In this document: positions 22,192 to 32,965 of the stretch, one piece after another | Layout: the number at the start of each line of letters is the position of its first letter | Position numbering within the stretch: the first letter of the stretch is position 1 | DNA from: Aphanomyces cochlioides | Lineage: Eukaryota > Oomycota > Saprolegniomycetes > Saprolegniales > Verrucalvaceae | NCBI GenBank assembly: GCA_019828595.1 | Contig: JAHQRK010000001.1 | Coordinates: 930,001-994,000 of the forward strand | Reading direction: 5' to 3' | DNA length: 64,000 nucleotides | Position numbers and translations under genes: made by a program | The notes under the pieces: model-generated | The model's database searches: none | What the model was told of the DNA's origin: nothing | Seen by the model: only the letters and a program-made list of their open reading frames with translations

Positions 22192-25100
22192 ATGGATCGA
22201 ATATGCGAGCAGTACCATGCAGAAGATGTCGGTCGTATTCTACTCCAAGCACAAGATGATCTTCGCAGTATGCGGGAAAGGGTTAATGAACAGAACAACG
22301 TTGATGTGAATGAAATCAATGCGATTCTTCAGCGAGCTGAAGCTGATTTGCGCGCCAAAGCTGAAGTACGTGGAGTTTTGTACAATTGGCTTCACGTGAC
22401 TGCTAGATTGTATTAAGTTCTGTCGTCAACAACTCGATGAAGATGCTACCGGCTATCGAGGCGCCTGGAGGAAGAACGTCTGCGTCAAAATTCTCATCGA
22501 AGTTAGCCCAAAAACGTGAGCTCGCTGCGACTATCTGCGTATGTTGTTTCCTACAGAAAATTATCATACTGTTGAATAGAACCCACTTGAGCCCGCATCA
22601 CCGACATATACACAAGAATCGCGGTTCCGACAGGTAACCAGATCGAATGTCGCCTTGTCATCATCCTTGTAGGACATGTTGTCATTTCCCATAGAGCCCA
22701 TGGAGCGCGATCGTACACCAGGAAGACGGCCCGTGGGGCGAATACTCAAGGCAGGTGCTATTATGAAGAAGAAAACTACCAAGCCAAATCGTCTACTCCC
22801 CAAAGTACATGGTCATGCATAATTTTCTGAAATCAGTCGTAGATGAATCGCACAGACCCGTCAGCACCACCACCTGATCTTGCAGAGGAGGATGCGCGTG
22901 GTGGGGTTTTTGATTTACAAAATCGGGGCTTTATATCGACAACCATCGATGTCACTCCGGCATTGACCCATGGAACGGGCGTCATTCAAAACAGCAAAGT
23001 CAAAATCTACGACCGATCGACTCAGCTTGTGAAATCTGTGCCGTATACAAATCCCTCTGGGTTCAACATGGCTTCGCTTAAATTTGACATGACACCCATC
23101 GTGGGTCCGCTATCATCTCGGGTAGACGAGATGACCCACGCATCCCTTGGGAAAAGGGGCCCTGCAACAGTTCAAATCGAATTTCCTCAAGATCCATCCG
23201 TGCCATCAACGTCCGCTGCACCGCAATCGCTGGATACCCGAAGAGATCTTGGCGAAGAGGACAATTCAAACACCATCCATGTGAGTTCTCCCATCATTTT
23301 GATTGTTGAAGTATATTTTCAAAGAATCTTCGACGCAACGTGGAAAAAATCCGTGGCTACAACGAGCTCTTGGACACATACAGGTATGTCTTCAATTGTT
23401 CGCAGCTTTCAGTCAGTTATTGTGTAGTTTGCACCAGTTTATCATCCGAAAGGGAAAGACTTTGTCGGACACACCTGAGTTTATCTCATTTCAGCGAACT
23501 ACTGAAGATCTCTGGGGCAGTGTTGCTACTGCTATCGAAGCCCTAGAGGCAACACTGACAAGTTACTCTGTCCCACTTGCTTATGTGGATGGCCAAAAAT
23601 TAATGAAAATCGCTGCCATGGATGCCACGACCCGAGGGCCTGCTGACCTCTTGTCTTGCATCCTGAACCTTGACGAAGTAAGCTCTCTTATGCGTCGCCC
23701 GGGGCAGCGGTATCGGGGTAGCGATGGAAAGCGCCTCGCTGCAGTAGTTATTCAAAGTGTCTGGCGAATGTACATAACGAAGAAACGCCTGAAAAATCAC
23801 CACGGAAACGAAGACGCGGCCAAGATCCAACGCATGTATCGATCATATCGCTGTTTTTGTCAACTTCAGCAAAAGTTGAAGAGTGTGCGTGAGGCCGATA
23901 TGCACGTTTGGGAAGTGCAAATGCAACGCTTCCGTGCAAATTGGGACAGAGTAGTCATTCTTTTCTCCAACGACTCACAACTTCACCGTAGATCAAGACT
24001 CAACGACGTATTGTAGTTCACGTACCGTCGTTTTCCGCGGAGGAGCGAATGCGTCTTAAAATGGAAAACTTTTCCATTCGCCAGAACCTCCAAATGGCAC
24101 GTATGTGTGCCATCGCGGACCCAAATGTCGACATCGTGTATATTTCACCCTTTGAGTTGTCACCAGACGTTCAGAAGTACCAAGTTCGTCTATTGCAGTT
24201 GGGTGGCATCGCCGATCCTCAGACAAGAATTCGAATGTTACACCCAGAAAATGTAGAGCGATTCCCAGACCATTTCTCACTCACGACGGTCTTACTCTAC
24301 TCTCCACATTGCCTCAAGAAAATCAAGAGATTTGTGAGGGGGAAGGAAGCTTACATTGTTTCTGGCACATTCGGCCCGGAAGACAAACGCCTTGCAATAA
24401 GCCTCCAACTCCCTCTGCTCGGAATTGATCCTGACGCTGCACTACTCTACGCCACTCGGGTATGAGCTTATGAATGAGTTCTCGCCTCTTAATACGCGTT
24501 TAGTCTGGAGCAAAACGGCTTTTCATGGCAGCTGACGTCAACATTCCCATTGGCGCTCATGATATTTATGACGATGACGAGTTGATCCAAAGCTTGAGCA
24601 AACTCATTGCAGCTAACTTAGACCAAGCAGAGTGGCTCATTAAGGTATCTAAAGAAATAGGAATTTACTCAGTGACTTAGATTGATGCTGATCCAGCGGG
24701 GACAGGTATTGCCACATTCAACGCACACGCTATGCCTTGCGTGGGTAAACTTCGCGCTGAGAGACGAGAGATGAAAAATGGTGGTGCCGAGTATTTCGAG
24801 CAACCCGATGTGAAAGAGGCCGAGTTAAGAAATATTTTCAGTGAGCTTTCCGACATGTTTACTTCACTCGTTCAGCCGTGTTTTCCAGACGTACTCAACA
24901 AAATATGGGAGCACCTGATATTTCATATAGGTCTATCCAACTTGGGCTGACATGCGTGCAGTCGTTCTGCGTATTGGTGCCGTCATTGAGGTGCTCTCGC
25001 CTTTCAGACATTCGGCTAATATCTACCCAGGCGTATCCTGCGAAAGTCCTCGGCCACGTCCGAGCTAGCATATTTATCGAGCCGACTGGCGGTGTGCACA

Positions 25101-26000
25101 TCACGTCTGCTCACGATCAACTCATGAGCCCAACCAACAAACACGTTCCATTGGCAGCGATCTTCCCTCAGACGACTGTTCCGTACCAAGCGATTCGAGT
25201 AAAATGTCGTGGGTGTGCTTCATTGAATTTAAAATCAAATAGGGGGCAACTCTAGCTATTGCAAGCTCAATGTTTATCAAAGGCGTAATGGGCTACGCAA
25301 GCATTGACTACATTACTTTTTCTGACTCCAAGGCCACGACGAGCGGTAATTTGCGGCAACGTCTTTGGGCTGTCCAAGTATGTCCTGGCTTGACAAATAC
25401 GGCTGTATCTTTCGCGATGTTCGCATTCTTGGCCAATGCCCAGTTCAACCCCCACACGGGAAAAGGCCACCTCCAACCCCTAACAACCTCAAATCGCGCG
25501 CCAGACGAAGCTCCTGCCACAGCAACACAGTTAGCCATCGACAAGATTCTGAATCCTCCGCCAGCACACAATAGTGCAATGGGCCCAGAGCGGACTTATA
25601 TTGTCCTTGACTACATTTACCATCCCAACATGACAACACTACACTACGCCACGTTTTTCAACACATGTCGTCTCAACGGTGTCAGCTTCGACTTGAAGGT
25701 GTTTTATCTATCTTGTTTCGTGCTTAAATGTTGTGATTGTAGCGATCTGTCGGTGCTACCTTCATCCTTGCTGATAGTCTAACTGCTGGTGTGGTTGGCC
25801 TTCTGTGCATGGGCGAGACGGAGAAAGAAGCATTTCGGATAGCGCGGCATGCAGTTGAACTAATCGGTGATCATGTCGGTGTACAAGCTCTTCCAGATTC
25901 AATGACGGGAGACTGTCTTGGCAATTTCCCACAAGTGGTTGCGATTGTTCGTTCAAAAAGCGATGACCCGCGCACAAATCAAACTCGCAAACGCAAGTAA
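22192..26000 (+). CDS. IQCH: IQ-motif protein homologous to IQCH
   Basis: Fourteen exons by my reading (22192-22365, 22407-22538, 22580-22633, 22673-22804, 22843-23280, 23325-23383, 23428-23950, 23992-24459, 24504-24644, 24681-24890, 24931-24990, 25031-25198, 25243-25698, 25743-26000), about 1,090 residues. IQ motifs: AVVIQSVWRMYITKKRLKN and AAKIQRMYRSYRCFCQLQQK. The large C-terminal half has the IQCH-specific blocks VDIVYISPFELSPDVQKYQ, FPDHFSLTTVLLYSPHCLKK, KEAYIVSG, SGAKRLFMAADVNIPIGAHD and LIKIDADPAGTGIATFN, an ATP-grasp-like arrangement. IQCH is a calmodulin-binding ciliary/sperm protein in animals; in a zoosporic organism a flagellar role is likely. Introns are 38-52 bp. The stop is 4 bp from the convergent STAND gene. 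Confidence 0.88.
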
Positions 26001-26004
26001 CATG

Positions 26005-27969
26005 TTAAATATTAAAGCGCACGGAGCGTTTCTTGGCCTTGTCCACTGAGGCCATGTCTGCTCCTCCATGCACCAAAATGTGCATGCCCCGTTCAACATT
26101 AATCTGCAATGGCGCGTCGTCTTTTTGACTAGTCAGCCAGTCGACGAGCGCTTTGTTCTCCACGCGGTACACGCCCTCACGCACAGACACAATGTCAGAG
26201 AAGGACCGCCGCACGAGTGTCAAGTCTGCTTTCGTGTACTTGAGCATCTCTTCCACGACAGCTTCGGTCACATAAGGCTGGGAAGATTTCTGATACGACA
26301 ACTGGGCCGCCGCGACGATCATTTCAAGCACAGGTTGCGCCTTCTGCCAAATGCGCTTTCGTCCTTTTCCATACTTGTCTTCAAAGATCGTTGCGTAGAT
26401 GGCATCGACTGAGTTGGGCAACTGAAGTACCATGCCAGCATCAATCACATCAACATCTTCGGCGCTCATGGCAAACGCATGGTCGACGAACTCGAGATAG
26501 ATGCAGCTTCCGCCGCTCTTTGCCTTTAACAAGGCCATAACTTGGTCATCCCGTCGGTTAACCATGTCCTTGTGCTTGCGCATCATCGCATCGACCAAGC
26601 GACCGCAGTCGGCTGCAAAGTCTTTGTTCTTCATGTCAAACATGATCTTGTCGTGGGGAGGAAGCTTCTCTTCAAGCTCAGACGAGTTACAACTAGAGAG
26701 GACAAAGCATACCCAAGGTGGAAACTCAAGTGCGATGGCCGAAAGGAGATCCAAGAGTCGCGTCGATGGCAAGGAGTCATCATGGTCAACACCATCCAAG
26801 ACAATCACGTGCTGGGGAACCATTTCCTCTATAGCATGGAGTGGCTCGATTAGAAGTTTTGTAGCAAGGATCACAGCATCGGGTTCTTGGACCAGGTAGG
26901 GCAAGTTGAGACGCTTCAACTGTTCCTGGTATGCCGGCACGGTAGCTGCGATTTGCCGAGCTAGTGAAATCACAATTCGAGTCGTGTCGACAGTTCGGTC
27001 AAAGCGACAGAAGTGGCTCGCCAGGATGTCATTTGGATGCGTGTCAACCAAATGTTGGAGAAATGTCGACTTGCCAGTGCCGTGGGCGCCAACGACGGCT
27101 AGAACTTGCGTCTGGGGATTGTTTTTCCACTTGTGAAATGCTTCCACAGCCCATTTTCGAGTACTAGAAAGCATTCTGTGCTTGGGTTTCGTGTCCAAAC
27201 GTGGCAAGTGCTTCTCAATGAGTTTTTCAAATGGCTCTGTGAGAGCTGTTTCTTTGACGCGGGCAACTGACATGCGGGTGGATAGTCGCGTGGATTCGCG
27301 CAATGAGGAGGATGGCGAATGTCGAAGAGACTTCTTAGTTGAAGCACGTTGACTGGATGTCTTGGGCAAATATGGAGCGACAACAACAGAATCACGGTTA
27401 GCTTCGTCTGAGGTGGAATAATCGTCATCGTCAGTCGAGGGTTCCGTAGAGGTCTCACTCACAGCGACTGGAGACGTTGGTCGGTTGTCGAGGGCATCGA
27501 CCAGACGAAGCACCGAGCCTTTAAGCAGGGCCATCTCTTTGAGAAGATCGTATTTCGTGGTGTGGAGTTCAACCATGACGTCTCGACGAATGTTTTCCAC
27601 CTGCTTCTTCATTTCTGAAAGGGCTTCCATGTAAATTTCGTCGTCAGCTTTGGCCGGTTCGTTTCGGTTGTCATCAAGGTTGGTTGCGCTTGGATATGGC
27701 AATGGCATCGTCTTTGGTCTCAAACTTTGGCGACCGGTAGAGGATTCACGAATGGTTGGAAGGTCGACGACTCGTTGGCTACCACGTAGAACAGAGTCCT
27801 CCACTGAGTCAAGACGGCTCATTGTCACTCGCTGGTACTCGGCTAGCTTGTCAGTAAGGTCAGCCATGGTGTTATTGAGAGACGTCAAGCTATCAACAGA
27901 GATGTTGGTACGACTCGATTCGGTTGGGTCGAAACCCTTGGTCGAAGAGCGGCGGAAGAACTTACTCAT
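26005..27969 (-). CDS. STAND/NACHT-type P-loop NTPase
   Basis: Intronless frame of 654 residues. Residues about 30-260 are polar with a predicted coiled-coil (YMEALSEMKKQVENIRRDV). The NTPase begins with Walker A VVGAHGTGKSTFLQHLVD (about residue 292) and has a Walker B-like VIVLDGVDHDD; the spacing and the following FRFDRTVDTTRIVISLARQI-type helix suit the NACHT/STAND class of signalling ATPases. No terminal repeat domain is present, which is unusual for STAND proteins; the C-terminus is a short ankyrin-like piece at most (GMHILVHGGADMASVDKAKK). It could be a nucleotide-switch scaffold. Tail-to-tail with IQCH, 4 bp apart. Confidence 0.75.
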   Translation of the reverse strand: MSKFFRRSSTKGFDPTESSRTNISVDSLTSLNNTMADLTDKLAEYQRVTMSRLDSVEDSVLRGSQRVVDLPTIRESSTGRQSLRPKTMPLPYPSATNLDDNRNEPAKADDEIYMEALSEMKKQVENIRRDVMVELHTTKYDLLKEMALLKGSVLRLVDALDNRPTSPVAVSETSTEPSTDDDDYSTSDEANRDSVVVAPYLPKTSSQRASTKKSLRHSPSSSLRESTRLSTRMSVARVKETALTEPFEKLIEKHLPRLDTKPKHRMLSSTRKWAVEAFHKWKNNPQTQVLAVVGAHGTGKSTFLQHLVDTHPNDILASHFCRFDRTVDTTRIVISLARQIAATVPAYQEQLKRLNLPYLVQEPDAVILATKLLIEPLHAIEEMVPQHVIVLDGVDHDDSLPSTRLLDLLSAIALEFPPWVCFVLSSCNSSELEEKLPPHDKIMFDMKNKDFAADCGRLVDAMMRKHKDMVNRRDDQVMALLKAKSGGSCIYLEFVDHAFAMSAEDVDVIDAGMVLQLPNSVDAIYATIFEDKYGKGRKRIWQKAQPVLEMIVAAAQLSYQKSSQPYVTEAVVEEMLKYTKADLTLVRRSFSDIVSVREGVYRVENKALVDWLTSQKDDAPLQINVERGMHILVHGGADMASVDKAKKRSVRFNI

Positions 27970-28023
27970 CGCTCGCTAATTGTTCAAGTGGATATACCAG
28001 CTCAAGCAGCGATGCAGTAGAAG

Positions 28024-28464
28024 ATGAGCGCAGAATCCAGGTGGCTCTTGGATCTTGGGACAGTCAAGACATTTGGTCCAGCAACACTGGCTTTGGTCCT
28101 TCTTGATTCCTCCGTCATGGCGCGAAACTTCCCGTCAGAACAAAGTCCAGCGGCAGAAAGTGCTCTCATCAATCTCGTGCTCGGTGGATTTTGCTCATCG
28201 ATTTCTAGAAACAAAGATCCATGCCTTCGTGGATTGAATTGTTGCATGGATGGCACATCAATCGAGACACAAAACGTCGTGACAAGTGAGTTATAGAGTT
28301 CGAACGATTGGGTTACGTCTCAGATTATGGGTGCCTTCTTTGCTCTGGAACTTGATGGCTCGAGATGCGATCTGTGGCTGGCGTCACGTCCTCAAAGTAG
28401 AGGACAAGCATCTCCGTCGGCGCTCATTCTCACAAATGCATCTGAGTTGGCAGCAGTCCAATAG
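28024..28464 (+). CDS. Small protein of unknown function, two exons, junction uncertain
   Basis: Exon 1 begins at ATG 28024 (MSAESRWLLDLGTVKTFG), only 54 bp from the divergent STAND start. It is open to the stop at 28294-28296. A second coding-like exon begins after the AG at 28322-28323 (MGAFFALELDGSRCDLWLAS) and stops at 28464. The strongest donor (GTGAGT, 28286) is one base out of phase with that exon; the weaker GTGACA at 28280 would be in phase. I do not recognise the family. Codon pattern and position suggest a real gene of about 130 residues, but it could be damaged. Confidence 0.45.
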
Positions 28465-28510
28465 CGATATCTGATTGGTTTATATTGTCCAATCAAAACA
28501 GCGCGTTAAA

Positions 28511-28599
28511 CCGGATAATACTTCATTATCCGGACAAATGATTCGGATAAAATAATTATCCAGAAGTGGATCCGGATATTGGGCCAAAGAACCGGATAA
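28511..28599. promoter_or_regulatory. Cluster of CCGG palindrome copies upstream of ribophorin I
   Basis: CCGGATAA 28511-28518, TTATCCGG 28526-28533, ATCCGGATA 28570-28578 and CCGGATAA 28592-28599, with two degenerate copies between. An inverted CCAAT pair (28475-28496) lies just upstream. All are within 140 bp of the RPN1 ATG at 28613; the densest cluster in the window. Confidence 0.5.
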
Positions 28600-28612
28600 G
28601 CTTGTTGTGGAT

Positions 28613-30085
28613 ATGATCAGGACGCGGGTCGAGGCACTTGTCATCGCGCTCCTGTGCCTCCACGCACGAGCATTGATCGTTAATACCGCGGTAAGAATCT
28701 TGGATTCTATGGGCATTAATGTATTTATGAAGGTCAAACGAACATTTGACCTGACGAAGCACATTGTGGTCCAAGTGGATGAAGTGACATTCCAAGACGA
28801 CGAAAATGACATCGACACGTATGCAGTGGCGGTACCTCTCAACTTGAACGATCGGCTTGCGTTTTTGACAGCTAAGAGCGACAAGAATGCACCATACACC
28901 GTCGTTCCGGACACTATTGATTCTACCCATGATGTCCAATTGTACAATGTCAAGTTGAAATCGCCAGTCGCACGAGGTGTTGAAGCATATCTCAAACTGA
29001 CTGCGTATTATACTCGCGTGCTTACCCCGTACCCGGCTGCAATCAAGCAGACTGAAGATCAACTTGTTGTCTTCCACGCACCTCATTTGTTCGTCACGCC
29101 TTACTCAACGACAATTCAAATGACGCAAGTCAAGCTACCTTCGCCGACTCAGGTTGCCAATCGTCCTTCACGTGAATGCTAAACTATGTTGTAGATTGAA
29201 TCCCACGCGATCTTGCAACCAACGTTAGTGGAAGGCTCCATCCTGACCTATGGTCCTTACGACACTGTCGTGGATGCTTATGCTGCTCTTGAGTCTCCCT
29301 CTTCTCTTTCTGTCCACTTCAAGCATAATGGACCGTTCATTACGATGACATCGCTTGTGAAAGGAATTGAAGTGTCCATGTGGGGCCGCATCTCAACCGA
29401 AGAAGTGGTCGATCTGAAGCATACTGGGGCTGCACTCCTTGGAGGCTTTTCTCGATTCGACTATGCGGAGAAACAGACCCAAAGTCCATCCTTCCGCACT
29501 CTGCATGCGTTCCTTCCTAAAGAAGCCACGAATATTTACTACCGAGATGAAATTGGCAATGTCACGACATCAACAGTGCGTCGCCGTGCATCAAGAACAG
29601 AACTCGATCTTGAAGCTCGCTATCCTCTCTTTGGCGGTTGGAAGACCCAGTACTACATGGGATATGCAATTCCTGCAAGCTCAGCTCTGTTCCGCCAAGA
29701 CGAAAAGTTCCGCCTCGAGATGGATTTCGGCTCTTGCGTCCAAGACGCGGTCGTGGATGAATTGACGCTCAAAGTCATTTTACCTGAGGGCGCAACCAAC
29801 ATTGATGTTCAACTTCCCTACGAAGCCAGTGTCGAACGGACGACTCGCCAAAGTTACTTGGATGCCCCTGATATTGGTCGCCCCGTCGTCATCATCAAGA
29901 AATCCAACGTAGTTCCCGCGCACAATGCCATTCCGTTCACCATCACGTTTGACTTTCCCTCTAGCTATTTCTACCGCGAGCCAGCTCTGCTCATTGCTGG
30001 GTACTTTACCTTCTTTGTCCTCGCCATGGTTCTCTTTCGCCTCGACTTTAGCTTGGATCGGAAGACGAAACCCAAGAATGAGTAA
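28613..30085 (+). CDS. RPN1: Ribophorin I, oligosaccharyltransferase subunit
   Basis: Exons 28613-28691, 28734-29152 and 29195-30085 give 462 residues. An N-terminal signal peptide (MIRTRVEALVIALLCLHARA) precedes the lumenal domain typical of OST1/ribophorin I: AVKRTFDLTKHIVVQVDEV, TPYPAAIKQTEDQLVVF, KHTGAALLGGFSRFDYAEKQ, LPKEATNIYYRDEIGN and YPLFGGWKTQYYMGY. One transmembrane helix (LLIAGYFTFFVLAMVLF) near the end leaves a short cytosolic tail KTKPKNE. It is a non-catalytic ER subunit of the N-glycosylation complex. The first intron (28692-28733) is 42 bp, a multiple of three and free of stop codons, so retention would insert 14 residues; family conservation argues that it is spliced. Confidence 0.95.
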
Positions 30086-30186
30086 GATAATATGGCCTTG
30101 TGGCTAAATACATTGGTAATCTCAGTTTTTCTACATCCTTTTCTTGAAATGCCAGCTCTCAATGGACGCTCAGCGTGGAGTCAACA

Positions 30187-30441
30187 ATGGACTGCGCGGC
30201 TCTTGCGCCTTCTGGAGGACATGGCCAGCTTGTCGCTCGTTCGTTTTATGCCTCAAATCACTTGGTTGTTGTCTTCCACGTCCAAGATCAGCAGATTCCA
30301 CCATCTTGTTGGTTGACGAAGTTCGAAAGTATACAAACTTCAAGTGATATTGAAAATTTCATGGTTTGGAATGTTCTGATGGATCAACGACGACCACATG
30401 CGTTCCTGACGAACGAACGTCAACAACCGCCGCCAAATTAA
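30187..30441 (+). CDS. Possible small ORF of unknown function
   Basis: Open frame of 84 residues (MDCAALAPSGGHGQLVARSF ...) between ribophorin I and the convergent cysteine dioxygenase gene, ending 46 bp before the latter's stop. Wobble positions look coding-like and an upstream exon may exist at 30092, but I found no in-phase splice. No family recognised. Confidence 0.25.
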   Translation: MDCAALAPSGGHGQLVARSFYASNHLVVVFHVQDQQIPPSCWLTKFESIQTSSDIENFMVWNVLMDQRRPHAFLTNERQQPPPN

Positions 30442-30487
30442 GGATTTGAAAGGCTTAACATTGATTATATAGACTAAAAGATTGGCT

Positions 30488-31096
30488 CTAGACTTGGTTG
30501 ATCTCGCCAAATTCAGAGTAGAACGTTGCGACGGCTGTGGAAACTTTGGTCGCGTCCTCTGGGTTGAACCAGAGACGGCATTTGTCATATGGGGGAGCGT
30601 AGAGATGAAGTGTGATCGCGTCTTCTGAGTCGCTTGGGTTGCCGATCTTGTGGAGTCCGATCGAGTCGTCCATATATGTGACTCCCTCAGTCACGAGGGC
30701 TTGTGAGATTTCCTCCAAGTGCGTTCCGACGTTGCGGTAACGCACTTCATGAACCGCCCCTTGAATATGGCGCACCCAGCATCCGTCGGATGGATGGTCA
30801 TGAATCGGGCTGTACTTGCCTTTGTTCCAGCAAAGGAGCATGAGCGCATACGTTTCGTTATCGGTCGCGATCAAGTTGCGTGTGTAGTTGCGCGATGGAT
30901 CAAAATGTGCATACCGCTTCAGTTCTTCCATGTCAACAACGTACGCGGCGAGGGCGGCTTTGATGTCGTCTTTCTTGTGGAGGGGGATGCCGTCATGGAG
31001 CTCAATCTCGCTTTCAATCGTGTCGACGAGCTCTCGCAGTGTGAGGCCTTTCGAGGGCAAGACAGTCTGGTTGTTGGTTGTGGGGCTCATGCGCAC
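30488..31096 (-). CDS. CDO1: Cysteine dioxygenase type I
   Basis: Intronless, 202 residues, the normal CDO size. It oxidises cysteine to cysteine sulfinate with a mononuclear iron. The cupin signature SPIHDHPSDGCWVRHIQG gives two metal histidines and the cysteine that pairs with the active-site tyrosine. The third histidine and that tyrosine lie in LHLYAPPYDKCRLW. The substrate-binding arginine fits NYTRNL. No targeting signal, so cytosolic. An intronless gene among spliced neighbours could reflect transfer or simply loss; the sequence alone does not decide. Confidence 0.92.
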   Translation of the reverse strand: MRMSPTTNNQTVLPSKGLTLRELVDTIESEIELHDGIPLHKKDDIKAALAAYVVDMEELKRYAHFDPSRNYTRNLIATDNETYALMLLCWNKGKYSPIHDHPSDGCWVRHIQGAVHEVRYRNVGTHLEEISQALVTEGVTYMDDSIGLHKIGNPSDSEDAITLHLYAPPYDKCRLWFNPEDATKVSTAVATFYSEFGEINQV

Positions 31097-32149
31097 GAGG
31101 GAGAAAATTCGTAACTGAACCCTTGAACCACGTCGAGAAACTTAATATTTTAGAGTTATACTTGAAATTTGTATTGAATTTTTCTAGTATAGAAAGTTGA
31201 AATCAAGATGCCAAAGCTTCATGGCCGAGCTAGGGGTCGGGGACGTTGCGTTGGCCCGACGCGCCATCGCGAAACAATGCCTTACTCGACTGTCTTTGGA
31301 GCTCAATGGCTTCTACTTAATGCAGGCGCTAAGTGAGAGCTCTACTGACTTGAGGCGATGGCCGTTTGCGCATATGCCAAAGGCACTCACTCGCGCTTGT
31401 GATGCAGGTCTTGCTGTAATTTGTCAAAACGACCGTCCTGGGTCGGAGCAACATATGATGAAAGGAATGCAAGGTGGCCTCGTTTGTTGTGTAAATTCGT
31501 TTGTAGCACGATGGACACAAAGATGTTGCAAGCGTTGGGATCTGCCATGCGATTGTGGAACGAGTGCAACGACACGCACGATGAAAATGAGGCGAATTTA
31601 GATGTTGAAACCACCAAACAAGAAGGCGCCTCCTATATTTGTTGGCTTCCATGTTTTAGTAATCTCCACCGACCGTTTTGACGGCCAGATGCTTCTCCTT
31701 GCGAAAAATGCACCATCTGCGCCCTCGAAAATCCTCAAAGTCCAGTGAAAAGAGCTGAAAATCCATTGCAAACCTTGAGCAGGGGACCCGCGTGGTCCTA
31801 GCAGTCACTTGACGCAAGGAAACAATTGAACTTGGCTCGACGCGCAGTTTTTGTCGTGTTGGATGATAGCCTGAGATTCTCAACGAACAAAACGCCAAGT
31901 CCGTGCGAAAACTTGCTTCCTGTTGTCTCAAATGCATCGCGCCTCTGTGACCTTGGCCAGCTCAGAGCGCTGCAACTTGTTTTGTGTCGAGAGGCGGCAT
32001 TGTCTTCAAGTTTTAGCGGGTTGAGAGGTGAGAGGATGAATGGAAATTCGGATGTGTCTCTGGTTGTGGCAACAATTCACTTCAAAATGGGAAAGCTTTG
32101 TTCATTCGAGCAACTTTCACTGTGTTGACTCGCATCTTATCGTACAGAT
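31097..32149. other. Gene-poor region
   Basis: About 1 kb with fragmented open frames on both strands (largest 134 codons at 31197-31601, plus). None shows recognisable motifs or a convincing splice structure. It may hold 3' UTRs or a decayed sequence. Confidence 0.4.
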
Positions 32150-32965
32150 CTAAGGCTGGATCGCTCCATTGACGGCGTCAAGCTCGGCGCGTCGCTGGCG
32201 GATCGTCTTGCACGCTGCTTTATGAGCTGGCCAGTCGTCGGTTTGATGCTGCTTACAGCAGTACAGTGCAGCTTCACATGGGCATTTCAACAGAGGTTTC
32301 TTATCTGCCTGCGTGCTGGTGCCGCATGTACGACACCCCATCTTCGCTTCGATCGGTCCCTGAGGCTGAAAAAAGACTTGTTCAAAGGTGTGAGCGATGT
32401 TGGCGAGGAAAGTAAGGAGCATCTGTTGACGCATTTGAAGGGTCAGCCAAACGTCCGCTTCGATAAGCACATTATCTTGGATTTTCGCCTTGTACGATTC
32501 AAGGACTTCAGTAGCAACGGATGGGAGGAGAGACTGGATTTGCTGCTCTGGGTCCTTTGGATCGATGAAGGCCAGGGCGACAGTGTCGAAAGTGTTGCCT
32601 GAAAAGGTAGGCATACGATTCTTCGCTCGCAATGCCTTCAAATATGCCAAGTCCTCAGCTGCGCAGTCGAATCGAGCGCGATTGCAGAGGAGTCGTACAA
32701 GAGGTTTGCCTTCGTCAGCCAGCAACGTTGAGAGTGTGAGCTCTGGTGTCAACAGATCTGTCGCTTTTAAATCTTCCGTGGGTGGCGCGAGTGGAATGTC
32801 CGGCGACGCATTTCGGAGCATGGAAAGCTGACCCGCGTATGGAAGACCCAAGAACCATCTCATAAACGTAGCGCCATGAGCATCCCAGAAGCGCAGCAAG
32901 TAGTCTCCTTCAGTTGTTGTCGCGGTCGGAGCAGCCGTCGCCATCCTCTTTGTTGGTTCTGACAT
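32150..32965 (-). CDS. MYND-type zinc-finger protein
   Basis: Intronless frame, 271 residues. The last third is a MYND finger: CRTCG, then LLKCPCEAALYCCKQHQTDDW and PAHKAAC, providing the seven cysteines and one histidine in C-x2-C, C-x-C, C-x3-Q and H-x3-C spacing. MYND fingers bind proline-rich peptides. The N-terminal 200 residues are helical (LRFWDAHGATFMRWFLGLPY, ALRAKNRMPTFSGNTFD) without a SET domain, so it is not an obvious methyltransferase. Degenerate copies of the promoter palindrome lie just upstream (about 32968-32996). Confidence 0.85.
   Translation of the reverse strand: MSEPTKRMATAAPTATTTEGDYLLRFWDAHGATFMRWFLGLPYAGQLSMLRNASPDIPLAPPTEDLKATDLLTPELTLSTLLADEGKPLVRLLCNRARFDCAAEDLAYLKALRAKNRMPTFSGNTFDTVALAFIDPKDPEQQIQSLLPSVATEVLESYKAKIQDNVLIEADVWLTLQMRQQMLLTFLANIAHTFEQVFFQPQGPIEAKMGCRTCGTSTQADKKPLLKCPCEAALYCCKQHQTDDWPAHKAACKTIRQRRAELDAVNGAIQP

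Noticed and set aside
22418..22530. Alternative IQCH exon 2 reading in the FCRQQLDEDATG frame
   Set aside because: It cannot join the next exon without a stop; the acceptor at 22405-22406 gives a continuous frame to both neighbours.
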